In this document: in pieces, positions 1 to 8,412 of the stretch
Position numbering within the stretch: the first letter of the stretch is position 1
How the letters are laid out: each line of letters starts with the position of its first letter
NCBI RefSeq assembly: GCF_019091455.1
Contig: NZ_JAGXJN010000006.1
Location: 62,001-126,000 of the forward strand
Length of the DNA stretch: 64,000 bases
Direction: 5' to 3'
Source: Chitinophaga sp. GbtcB8
GTDB taxonomy: Bacteria > Bacteroidota > Bacteroidia > Chitinophagales > Chitinophagaceae
Position numbers and translations under genes: made by a program
The notes under the pieces: model-generated
The model's input: only the letters and a program-made list of their open reading frames with translations
What the model was told of the DNA's origin: nothing
The model's database searches: none

Positions 1-43
1 ACAGCGTCAGTCATTTTTTTAACCATAATAAAAAATACATTCT

Positions 44-349
44 ATGAAAAAGATCCATTTCGCCACCTTAGTTTTTTTACTTGTTACAACGGCCGTGTTT
101 GTAGTAAAAGGCGCCCATAAGTCCGTTGATATATATTACCAGTTTTATACAGATGCATCCGGGGTTCCTAACCTTTTTGCCGGGGCCAGTGAGGATTTTC
201 TGCTGACAGGCTGCAAATTCGGCCCTGTTATTTGCGGAAAGGTCTACACCGAAGCAGATGTGGAAGAAACCTCCCCCGGCTCTGGTGTGTATGTAGTAAT
301 TGCCGGCCATGAGAATAATGAAATAGCTGCCTTTAATAAGTTCGAATAA
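44..349 (+). CDS. Small secreted hypothetical protein, DUF6520-like
   Basis: This gene codes for 101 residues. It opens with a typical signal peptide: two lysines, then a hydrophobic stretch to about residue 22, with a likely cut after VVKGA. The rest is short, has two cysteines (about residues 57 and 64) and no known catalytic motif. Size, signal and the paired cysteines resemble the small Bacteroidota proteins grouped as DUF6520, whose function is unknown; that assignment is from memory of the family and is tentative. It stands alone, about 200 bases before the next gene, with a strong inverted repeat in between. It could also be an unrelated small periplasmic protein. Confidence 0.6.
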   Translation: MKKIHFATLVFLLVTTAVFVVKGAHKSVDIYYQFYTDASGVPNLFAGASEDFLLTGCKFGPVICGKVYTEADVEETSPGSGVYVVIAGHENNEIAAFNKFE

Positions 350-430
350 ATTTTAGTTAGCATGTGAAAGGCGATAAACAAAAAACTGGTTTAGCTCCAC
401 TTGTGCAGCAAACGATTTGTATGCCCGGAA

Positions 431-469
431 GGGGCTGACTAAAAGTAAAACCTCTTTTTAGTCAGCCCC
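431..469. repeat. Perfect 14-bp inverted repeat (stem-loop) between genes
   Basis: The arms GGGGCTGACTAAAA (431-444) and its exact complement (456-469) enclose an 11-base loop, so the RNA would form a strong hairpin. It lies after the small secreted gene and before the tail-fibre-like gene. Neither side carries a clear T-run outside the stem, so it is not a textbook intrinsic terminator. It may still stop or stabilise the upstream transcript. Confidence 0.6.
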
Positions 470-556
470 ACCATTGCTCCTCCATCAGTATCACAATGAT
501 CACCGGCATGGCCATTACCCCAGCTGAACCAGACTGGAATCTTTAATGTGAAATAT

Positions 557-2815
557 ATGATAAAAAAAATCATACAATTATTGATTGGGTGCTGGTGCTG
601 CTGCTGTTCTTCAGCATTTTCCCAGACAGTGATCGTTACAGATGATGCGGCTTATACAACGGGGCAGGCATCAGCGGCGCTGGACGTAAAGTCCACCAGT
701 AAAGGTTTTCTGCCGCCCCGTATGACAGCAGCGCAACGGACAGCAGTTGCAAGCCCGGCTGAAGGTCTGCTCGTTTTTCAGACAGATGGTACTAAAGGGC
801 TTTACTATTATATCAATGGCGCGTGGACCATTCTCACTTCCGGGGCAGGCGGTCCCTGGTCCATCACCGGTAACAGCGGCACCAGCTCCGCCACAAATTT
901 CCTGGGCACAACAGATAGTGTAAGCCTGCGCCTGAATACCAGCAACACTAACAGGATGATCATTGACAGCATTGGCAATATTGGCATCGGTACACTAACG
1001 CCCACACAAAAGCTGGCGGTGAACGGCGCCATTGTTTCCACAGCCACCACCTACCCGAATTATGCGTACAACAGCGCATTCAGGATGGCCTTTGGAGAAA
1101 GTAATGTACCGGCCAATGAAACCGGCTCCGTAGTGCAATACGGGTCAGGAAGCAATACCCGCAACATGCTGTTTGCTTTCACCAAAACCAATGTAAATAC
1201 GTCCTTTTTCGGTAATGACGGCAACCAGATGATGCTGGGGTCAGAATCAACCAGGCCTATCACTTTCCGCACCGGCCTTGTGTATACAGCCGCAAATATT
1301 ATGGGCTCCGGTACAGAGATCATGCGGGTCACACCTACCGGAGTAGGCATTGGCGTTACCAACCCTGCTAACCGCCTGGTAGTAAAGGATACCCTGGAGA
1401 TCCGGCATGTGGCTGGTGTATCCCAGGTTTTGTTCTCCAATACGTCAGGCGAGGGTGTGGGAGATCTCCGTATTGCCGGCGACGGCGGAGACCTTTTCTG
1501 GCAGGGCGGAGGAGGCAGGGCCCTGCAAATGGGATCCTATCATACCACCATCCTGGGTGGGGACCGCCAGACAGCTACCTTACCGGCATTTGTGAGTGGC
1601 AGCACCCTGCTTAATACAGGCGTACTCGTAAAAGCACAGCGGGATGTAAGCGTAGCGCTGGCTCTTCAGCCCAATTCCGCTTCCCAGACCGCCAATATCA
1701 CCGAATGGCGCAATGCCTCAGGTACGGTAATGAATGCAGTAGCTCCTACCGGCTACCTGGGGCTTGGCACTGGAACGCCTACAGCACCCCTGCATGTGGT
1801 AGGTACTAATCCCGTAACACTGTTAGGGGTACAGGCAGGTACTGCCACCAGTACAGACAGTATGCTAACTATTTCCAGCGGCATCGTCAAAAAGCTGCCT
1901 GTAAGCACTTTCAGCACGCCAGGCAGCAGCTGGTCTACCACCGGCAATACAGGCACCAGCCAAACCACCAACTTTGTGGGTACTACCAGTAATGTAGGGC
2001 TTAGCTTTCGCACCAATAACACGCAAAGGATGATCATTGACAGCGTTGGCAGCGTAGCTATCGGAACTACTGTATTTGATCCTGACAACCGGGAAAAGCT
2101 CCTTATAGACGCAGGCACCACTACTTCTGTGAATGCTGTTTATGCGAAAGGCACGATCAACAGCTATTTCCAGATGAATATCCGCAATTTATCCAACGGC
2201 ACGCAGTCCAGCTCAGACTATGTAGCAACCGCAGATAATGGGACAGAAACCACCAATTTTGTGGACATGGGGATTAACGGCTCCGGATATACATACCAGG
2301 CTGGCAACCCCATTGAAACCGGTAAACCCAATGATTGTTACCTGATAGGTTCCGGTAACGACCTTTATATTGTCAACAATAACGCAGCTAAGTCCACCAT
2401 ATTCCTGGTGGCCGGTACAGCTGCCTCTAATGAGGCCATGCGGATCTCACCAGCAGAAAATGTGGGCATTGCCACTACAAGCCCTGCCGCCAAGCTGGAT
2501 GTAGGAGGCACTTTTAAGCTGGGGGCCAGCGGCACTGTTATGAACAACATCATTAAAACATCCGTTTCCATTACAGATAATACCAGTATTACGTATACGG
2601 GCAGCCTTACCAAAACGGCCACCGTAACCGGCGCTACCGTTAATGCAACGGTTATTATAAATCCCCGTACCGCATTGCCTAATGGTTTAGGCATTGCATG
2701 GTCGCGGGTGAGCGCCGCTAATACGGTACAGCTCAATTTTACCAATACCGGCGCCGGGCTCTTGGGTAACCAGAGCCTGGGCACCGTGGTATTTGATATC
2801 ACCGTTATTCAATAA
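557..2815 (+). CDS. Tail-fibre-like secreted repeat protein
   Basis: The product of about 752 residues is secreted and probably forms a fibrous surface or extracellular structure. After the signal peptide comes the AALDVKSTSKGFLPPRM segment, followed by GLYYYINGAW, a pattern frequent in Bacteroidota proteins that resemble phage tail-fibre and trimeric-adhesin heads. The body is rich in G, S, T and N and carries repeated elements of the form IGIGTxxPTxKLxV. A unit starting with W-S-x-T-G-N-x-G-T-S occurs twice (DNA about 858-1020 and 1930-2100) with the shared words TNF, GTT and RMIIDS. The ATG at 557 is preferred over the GTG at 548 because it opens directly with MIKKI. The signal peptide is odd in holding five cysteines within six residues. 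The gene ends two bases before the next start, so both are one unit. No function has been shown. Confidence 0.75.
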   Translation: MIKKIIQLLIGCWCCCCSSAFSQTVIVTDDAAYTTGQASAALDVKSTSKGFLPPRMTAAQRTAVASPAEGLLVFQTDGTKGLYYYINGAWTILTSGAGGPWSITGNSGTSSATNFLGTTDSVSLRLNTSNTNRMIIDSIGNIGIGTLTPTQKLAVNGAIVSTATTYPNYAYNSAFRMAFGESNVPANETGSVVQYGSGSNTRNMLFAFTKTNVNTSFFGNDGNQMMLGSESTRPITFRTGLVYTAANIMGSGTEIMRVTPTGVGIGVTNPANRLVVKDTLEIRHVAGVSQVLFSNTSGEGVGDLRIAGDGGDLFWQGGGGRALQMGSYHTTILGGDRQTATLPAFVSGSTLLNTGVLVKAQRDVSVALALQPNSASQTANITEWRNASGTVMNAVAPTGYLGLGTGTPTAPLHVVGTNPVTLLGVQAGTATSTDSMLTISSGIVKKLPVSTFSTPGSSWSTTGNTGTSQTTNFVGTTSNVGLSFRTNNTQRMIIDSVGSVAIGTTVFDPDNREKLLIDAGTTTSVNAVYAKGTINSYFQMNIRNLSNGTQSSSDYVATADNGTETTNFVDMGINGSGYTYQAGNPIETGKPNDCYLIGSGNDLYIVNNNAAKSTIFLVAGTAASNEAMRISPAENVGIATTSPAAKLDVGGTFKLGASGTVMNNIIKTSVSITDNTSITYTGSLTKTATVTGATVNATVIINPRTALPNGLGIAWSRVSAANTVQLNFTNTGAGLLGNQSLGTVVFDITVIQ

Positions 2816-2817
2816 AT

Positions 2818-4545
2818 ATGATCCTGACCCGGTATATCTTTATCCTGGCTGTTCTTATCCCGGCTGTTTTACGGGCCCAGGGGCTTATTATTCCCTCCGG
2901 CGCTTATGTGATCAGTAAAGGGAATATCGTTTTGCAGGCTAACTGGCAGAATGATGGCAGCTTTACCCAGGACACCGGTACCGTGATATTTCACGGTAAC
3001 GTACAAACGCTGAACGGCGGGCCAACGATCTTTAATAATATAACAACCGGCGCTGGCAGCACCACCACAATTACTACCGCCGGCCATTCGCTGAAAGCGG
3101 TCCTCTTATCTGATGGCACGCTGCAGGCGGGCGGAAATCTCACCCTGCTTTCTACCGCAGGGCAAACCGCCCTGATCGATGGAACAGGAGCAGGAGAGGT
3201 GCTGGGTAATGTAACCATGCAGCGATATCTGGCTTCCGGCTTCGGGTACAAGTATCTGAGCTCGCCCTTTCAAAATGCTGCTGTTAGTGAGCTGGCAGAT
3301 GATATAGACCTTGGCGCCTCCTTTCCCACACTGTACCGGTATGATCAGAGCCTCACAAGCTCAGGCTGGGTCCATTACGTGAACCCTTCAGATCCCCTGG
3401 TAGTAATGGAAGGGTATGCCGCCAATTTTGGAACAGGCGCCTTGCCCGTTACGGCAGATATTACCGGTGTGGTGAACAATCATACCGTATCCTTACCTGC
3501 TTTGTATAACAACCATCAGCCTTATACCCTTGGTTTTAACCTGGTTGGCAATCCTTATCCCTCGCCGGTTGACTGGGATGCTTCCAGCGGGTGGACCAAA
3601 ACAAATATTGACGACGCCATCTATTATTTTAATGCAGGAACCGTGGATCAGTATACCGGCACCTACAGCTCTTACATCAATGGCGTATCCAGCGACGGTA
3701 TTGCCGGTAATATCATTGGCGCCATGCAGGGTTTTTTCGTGCATGTGTCAGATGGCGCTTACCCGGTTACAGGCGCTTTGTCTGTTCAGAATACCGCCCG
3801 GGTCAATGACCTGAACCCGGACTTTCACCGGGAATATCCTAACCTGTCGCCTGTGCTGCGTTTAACCGCTGCATTTGCCGATGAAAGCTACCCGGCAGAC
3901 CCCGTGGTGGTTTATTTTGAAGATACTGCCAGTACCCGCTTTGAAGAGCGCCTGGATGCTTTGAAAAGATTGAATACAGATCCGCAGGTGCCCAACCTGT
4001 ATGCGCTATCCACCGACAATGCAATGTTATCCATATGTGCCTGGCCTACTCTCAAAGACAGTGCAGGCGCCATTCCGCTGGTGCTCCAGACAGATCGTGC
4101 AGGATGGATCACCTTTAAGGGGCAGGACCTGGAACGGATCCCAGCCAACTGGCATATTTATCTGCTGGACACTATTGCAAAGGTTACCCGTAGCCTCCAG
4201 GCAGAGGCGCCCTACCGGCTGTACCTGGACAAAGGAGAATATAAAAACCGCTTTTACCTGGTATTTCAAAGAAAGGATGATGCCGGGCCGGGCCCTGGCA
4301 GTAATAACAATGCTGTTTTTAATGCCTACAGCGTTGCCGGAAGATTATACGCCAATATGCAGAACGTAGCCGCTGGGAAGTGTTATATTACCGTCACTAA
4401 TTTGCTGGGACAGGTTATGCTGCGGCAGCAGCTTTTTGGCAATGGCATACATGAGCTGAAAGGCCCTTTGAGCAGCGGCCTGTATATTGTAAGCTTTTAT
4501 GCGCCGCAGCTGCAATACTCGAAGAAAGTGCTGGTTACGCAATAA
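2818..4545 (+). CDS. T9SS-sorted secreted protein of unknown function
   Basis: The 575-residue product has a signal peptide (ending near VLRAQG), then beta-rich segments with many asparagines, glycines and threonines (about 20-170). A globular middle follows with the word NLVGNPYPSPVDWD near residue 242, a motif common in Bacteroidota T9SS cargo. The last 75 residues look like a type A sorting domain: GRLYANM, then L-G-Q-V, then GLYIVSFY, ending in a lysine-rich KKVLV strand. Such tails direct export by the type IX secretion system and anchoring or release at the cell surface. It follows the tail-fibre-like gene by two bases, so the two proteins are probably made together and may form one surface structure; that link is inference. 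Confidence 0.8.
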   Translation: MILTRYIFILAVLIPAVLRAQGLIIPSGAYVISKGNIVLQANWQNDGSFTQDTGTVIFHGNVQTLNGGPTIFNNITTGAGSTTTITTAGHSLKAVLLSDGTLQAGGNLTLLSTAGQTALIDGTGAGEVLGNVTMQRYLASGFGYKYLSSPFQNAAVSELADDIDLGASFPTLYRYDQSLTSSGWVHYVNPSDPLVVMEGYAANFGTGALPVTADITGVVNNHTVSLPALYNNHQPYTLGFNLVGNPYPSPVDWDASSGWTKTNIDDAIYYFNAGTVDQYTGTYSSYINGVSSDGIAGNIIGAMQGFFVHVSDGAYPVTGALSVQNTARVNDLNPDFHREYPNLSPVLRLTAAFADESYPADPVVVYFEDTASTRFEERLDALKRLNTDPQVPNLYALSTDNAMLSICAWPTLKDSAGAIPLVLQTDRAGWITFKGQDLERIPANWHIYLLDTIAKVTRSLQAEAPYRLYLDKGEYKNRFYLVFQRKDDAGPGPGSNNNAVFNAYSVAGRLYANMQNVAAGKCYITVTNLLGQVMLRQQLFGNGIHELKGPLSSGLYIVSFYAPQLQYSKKVLVTQ

Positions 4546-4631
4546 ACCAATTTCTCACTTTAAATACTTTATTTTGTACCTGCAAGCTATCATAACAGCA
4601 TCCCTGGCTGTAAACGTGAAAAAGGAATTTT

Positions 4632-5546
4632 ATGTACCGTACAAGTGCATTACAGCAATATCATCACTCAGAGCAGGACCCGTCCGGCTATTACCTGGAT
4701 ACTGAAGAACTTTATTTTGGGGACATTGGCCTTAAATGGGGCAGCTGCGCTAACCCTGAACAGCGCGTATATAGTTTCAAACCACGGCAGAATGCAATTG
4801 TTTCCCACTTTCGCCTGACCGATCCTGCACCGGAAACACGTTCCGGTAAAGACCAAAGTTTCAGGGAAAAACATTTTGTTGTTTTCAGGGAAGCAACGGA
4901 AACCTACGAGCTATCTATATCACCCACCTATGGCGGCACCCGGCAGTTTTTTGAGCTGATGTTATCTGAGCAGCTTTTTAAAAGCATCTTTACACCGGAA
5001 AGTGATTTTATGAACCGCTTTGAAGAAAGCGAAATAGTGAACCACCCGCTGCCTGGTTTTTGCGCAGCCATGCAGCCCAATATGTACGCCATCATAAACG
5101 AAATGAAAAGCGCACCTTATAGTGGTTCATTAAAGGGGCTCTACCTCGAGGCAAAGTCCATAGAGCTGTTCCTTTCGCAGGTGAGCCAGCTGGATAAGGG
5201 TACAGCCGGCAATACAAAATTAAAGCCCGCAGATAAAGACGCATTATACGCAGTTAAAAGCTATATAGATACGCATTATCAGCAGGCTTGCTCTATTGTG
5301 GACCTGGCCCGTATGGCCTGCATTAACCAAACCAAGCTAAAAACCGGGTTCAAAGCTTTATTCGGTAATACTGTATTTGCCTATATAAGCGACCTGCGTA
5401 TGCAGGAGGCTAAAAAATTACTGCTGGACGAAAAATTGCCGGTAGGCGAGGTAGCTGATAAAGTGGGATATGCCCATGCACATCATTTTGCAGTTGCTTT
5501 CAGAAAAAAATTCGGCGTGCTGCCGGGAAGCATAAAATTGTTATAG
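4632..5546 (+). CDS. AraC-family transcriptional regulator
   Basis: The 304-residue protein ends in an AraC/XylS DNA-binding domain (about 205-304) with two helix-turn-helix motifs: VDLARMACINQTKLKTGFK and VGEVADKVGYAHAHHFAVAF, closed by a KKFGVLPGS segment. The N-terminal 200 residues form a ligand-sensing part without a clear cupin signature. The segment around residues 155-180 (SLKGLYLEAKSIEL) resembles PchR-type regulators, which respond to siderophores in other bacteria; the ligand here is unknown. The gene precedes the DUF5686 gene by about 170 bases on the same strand, so that gene is a possible target. A near-consensus -7 box (TTATTTTG, one mismatch) lies about 60 bases upstream. Confidence 0.85.
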   Translation: MYRTSALQQYHHSEQDPSGYYLDTEELYFGDIGLKWGSCANPEQRVYSFKPRQNAIVSHFRLTDPAPETRSGKDQSFREKHFVVFREATETYELSISPTYGGTRQFFELMLSEQLFKSIFTPESDFMNRFEESEIVNHPLPGFCAAMQPNMYAIINEMKSAPYSGSLKGLYLEAKSIELFLSQVSQLDKGTAGNTKLKPADKDALYAVKSYIDTHYQQACSIVDLARMACINQTKLKTGFKALFGNTVFAYISDLRMQEAKKLLLDEKLPVGEVADKVGYAHAHHFAVAFRKKFGVLPGSIKLL

Positions 5547-5717
5547 ATCATACCCCCGCCATATTAACCGCCATCTCCCGGATGGCAGCGCAGGAATTTA
5601 CCGGCATTAAAGAACAGCTGGTCCGGAAAATATTCCTGATCGTCTGTAAATGCTGAATTCTCCGGAATATAATCGAAATTGGTATGGCTTTCTGCAAGGC
5701 CATTAAAGTCATATAAT

Positions 5718-8234
5718 ATGCCCAACCGCACCTGCATACTTGTTTTGCTGTTCTTCATACTACAACAAACCGGCCTGCAGGCGCAATCAGTTAATGTTTA
5801 CGGCATTGTGCAGGATTCAGTGACCCAATTGCCAATGTCTAATGTAAAGGTAAGCGCAGGAAACGGCCATTATACCACCCTTACGGATACCGAAGGCAAA
5901 TATTCACTGCGTATAGGCAGTAATGTGCGTTTCCTGCAATTTTCGATGGCGGGTTTTTTTACAAAGGTACGGCCTTGCACCAATGCGTATATACAGGAAA
6001 TGAATGTGCTGCTGGTCTCCCGGGAGCGGCAGCTGGAAATGGTGGTGGTAAATAGCAAACGGCAGCGTTACAGCAACCGGAATAATCCTGCGGTGGAATT
6101 AATAAAACAGGTAGTTGCCCACCGTAATGAGAATGGCATTGGCGCATATACTACTGCAAGTTATGGCCAGTATGAAAAGCTGTGCATGTACCTGGATGGG
6201 TTTCCACGCTGGCTATCGGATAAAGGCCCATTGAAACGGTATCATTTTATTTTTGAAAATAAGGATACTACCAAGGTAGCAGGCAAGCAGCTGGTGCCCA
6301 TTTATATAGAGGAAAATGTATCCCGCAATTATTTTCAGCGCAGCCCGCAAAAGAAGAACCAGGTGATAGAGGGGCAGAAGAAAGTTGATTACGGTGATTT
6401 TATAGATACACATGGAGTAAGCGTTATCCTGAACCGGCTATACGAAGATATTAATATCTACGATCCTGTTGTGGTGGCTTTTACCCGGCAGTTCATCAGC
6501 CCTATCTCAGACGCAGGACCTGCCTTTTACAAATATTTCATACAGGACACCATTGTAGAGGAGAATGTTAAGCTGGTACGCCTTTCTTTAATGCCCCGGA
6601 ATACCAACGCACTGTTATTTACAGGTACCTTGTATATTACGCTGGACGGGCATTACGCGGTAAGAAAGCTGAACCTGCATACCAATAAGAATATGAACCT
6701 GGGCCTGGTACGGAATTTCTCTGTTATCCAGGATTTTGAGCAGGATAGCGTTACGCATAAATTTCACCTGGCTTACTCTGATGTGATCACAGACTTTGGC
6801 TTAACCAAAGGTACCTCCGGCCTGTTTGGTGAAAGACTGGTGCTTTTCAGCAACTTTGTAACCGGGCAGCCCATTGCAGACAGCCTTTTTAAAAAAGACT
6901 ACACCGTCGAGTATAAGCCGGTTGTAAAACCGGATAGTTTTTTCCGGGCCTACCGGCTCAATACCCTCTCCACAACAGAAGCCCGCACCTACGGGAGCAT
7001 TGATAGCCTGCTGCATATGCCATCCTACAAACTAACCACAGACCTGATAAATATGAGCGCAACGGGTTATAAATCCTTTGGTGCTGTTAGCGCAGGGCCG
7101 GTTTTCAGCTTCCTGAGCTATAACCCGGTGGAAGGTTTTAAGCTCCGGGTAGGAGGGCGCACCACTACCACTTTCAGCAAGCGGTATTACCTGGATGGTT
7201 ACCTGGCATATGGTACAAAAGACCAGCAATTCAAATACTTTGGCAGCGCCACCTATTCCTTTAATAACCGCTCTGTTTACAGGTATCCCATGCATTTTCT
7301 GCGGGTAGGCTACCGGCACGATACCAACATTCCAGGTACGGATGATGAATACGTGGAAAGCAATCTTTTACTTTCCATTAATAGCGGGGCTAATGACAAA
7401 TACCTGTATAACAACATTTTCCGGGTGGATTATGTCTATGAATTTAGCAACCACCTGCTGGCTGGCTTTGGTTTTAAATATAAAAAACAGCATCCCTCCG
7501 GAAGCTTGCTCTTTGCACATGGCGTGGATACGGTTAGCTCCCTGCAAACAAATGAGCTCTCCGCCACATTCCGCTGGGCGCCTCATGAGCAATTTTACCA
7601 GAATGATCTGGGCCGTTTTAGCGTTGTAAACCGTTACCCCATACTAACCCTTAATTACACGCATGGCTTTAAGGGGTTGAGTGGCGAATATAATTATAAC
7701 CGCTTTGATGCCACCCTCACAAAAAGGTTTTACTGGGCACCCTTCGGTTATACGGATATAACGGGCAATGCGGGGTACATTACAGGAAGCTTACCCTGGC
7801 CTTTGTTAGAAATGCACCAGGGCAACCAAACGCTGGGATACAGCTCAAGCGGCTTTAATATGATGAACTACCTTGAGTTTGTAAGCGATCACTATGCGGG
7901 CATCAGTATTGAACACTCTTTTAAAGGCTTCTTTTTTGACCGTATACCACTGATAAGGAAATTAAAATGGCGTGAAGTAATATCCGGCAGGTTGCTCTAT
8001 GGTGGCTTACGTACAGAGAACCAGCCCTGGGCAAATGGCGCTTTTAAATTTCCGGTTAAGGATAATGTAACGGCTACGTATATACTTAACAGCGGTCCGT
8101 ATTTTGAAGCGGGCGCTGGTATTACCCGTATTTTCAAAGTACTGCGTATAGATGTGATCCGGCGTTTTACCTACCTGAACCATCCCTCCGTATCGCAATG
8201 GAGTGTACGGGGAGGAATAAACTTTGAGCTGTAA
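5718..8234 (+). CDS. DUF5686 outer-membrane protein with CarboxypepD_reg domain
   Basis: About 838 residues. A signal peptide (to LQAQS, about residue 23) precedes a carboxypeptidase-regulatory-like beta-sandwich (VNVYGIVQDSVTQLPMSNV, about 25-105). A DUF5686 region follows (NPAVELIKQVVAHR, about 125-150). The C-terminal 350 residues are rich in alternating aromatic strands and end in NFEL, as expected for an outer-membrane beta-barrel. This family is common in Bacteroidota and resembles TonB-dependent receptors without the plug; its transport role is not established. The ATG at 5718 is chosen over 5679 because it opens directly with MPNRTCILVLLFF. It is followed by a non-coding stretch and a terminator facing the other way. 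Confidence 0.8.
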   Translation: MPNRTCILVLLFFILQQTGLQAQSVNVYGIVQDSVTQLPMSNVKVSAGNGHYTTLTDTEGKYSLRIGSNVRFLQFSMAGFFTKVRPCTNAYIQEMNVLLVSRERQLEMVVVNSKRQRYSNRNNPAVELIKQVVAHRNENGIGAYTTASYGQYEKLCMYLDGFPRWLSDKGPLKRYHFIFENKDTTKVAGKQLVPIYIEENVSRNYFQRSPQKKNQVIEGQKKVDYGDFIDTHGVSVILNRLYEDINIYDPVVVAFTRQFISPISDAGPAFYKYFIQDTIVEENVKLVRLSLMPRNTNALLFTGTLYITLDGHYAVRKLNLHTNKNMNLGLVRNFSVIQDFEQDSVTHKFHLAYSDVITDFGLTKGTSGLFGERLVLFSNFVTGQPIADSLFKKDYTVEYKPVVKPDSFFRAYRLNTLSTTEARTYGSIDSLLHMPSYKLTTDLINMSATGYKSFGAVSAGPVFSFLSYNPVEGFKLRVGGRTTTTFSKRYYLDGYLAYGTKDQQFKYFGSATYSFNNRSVYRYPMHFLRVGYRHDTNIPGTDDEYVESNLLLSINSGANDKYLYNNIFRVDYVYEFSNHLLAGFGFKYKKQHPSGSLLFAHGVDTVSSLQTNELSATFRWAPHEQFYQNDLGRFSVVNRYPILTLNYTHGFKGLSGEYNYNRFDATLTKRFYWAPFGYTDITGNAGYITGSLPWPLLEMHQGNQTLGYSSSGFNMMNYLEFVSDHYAGISIEHSFKGFFFDRIPLIRKLKWREVISGRLLYGGLRTENQPWANGAFKFPVKDNVTATYILNSGPYFEAGAGITRIFKVLRIDVIRRFTYLNHPSVSQWSVRGGINFEL

Positions 8235-8354
8235 GTATGATCATTCCGGTTAATTACGCCAGCTTCCCGGTAGCAGTTTTAAACCTGGAGATTAAAATTT
8301 ATCGTGGGCCCTTCCTGGTTGCTGCCGGAAACTTGTAATATCCTGCCTTTGCGT

Positions 8355-8389
8355 AAAAAAAGATGGCGCCTCACAACCGGGGCGCCATC
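8355..8389 (-). terminator. Intrinsic terminator of the minus-strand T9SS gene
   Basis: Read on the minus strand, GATGGCGCC (8389-8381) pairs with GGCGCCATC (8370-8362), and seven Ts follow (8361-8355). This is a classic GC-rich hairpin with a U-tract, 24 bases past the stop codon of the minus-strand gene. On the plus strand the hairpin has no T-run after it, so it ends mainly the leftward transcript. Confidence 0.85.
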
Positions 8390-8412
8390 ATAGTATAAGA
8401 TCGTTAAGCGCT

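Noticed and set aside
384..397. Sequence with CTGGTTTAG similar to half of the LacI operator
   Set aside because: The left half differs from the palindrome at two or three positions and there is no linked mannoside gene.
4569..4576. TTATTTTG as a promoter for the AraC gene at 4632
   Set aside because: It has one mismatch to TAnnTTTG and no -33 partner, and such boxes occur often by chance in AT-rich spacers, so it is mentioned only in the gene entry.
5564..5758. 64-codon minus-strand frame before and across the DUF5686 start
   Set aside because: The composition looks protein-like, but it overlaps the signal peptide of a firm gene, has no recognised relatives and no promoter box. It could be a relic, but I cannot support it.
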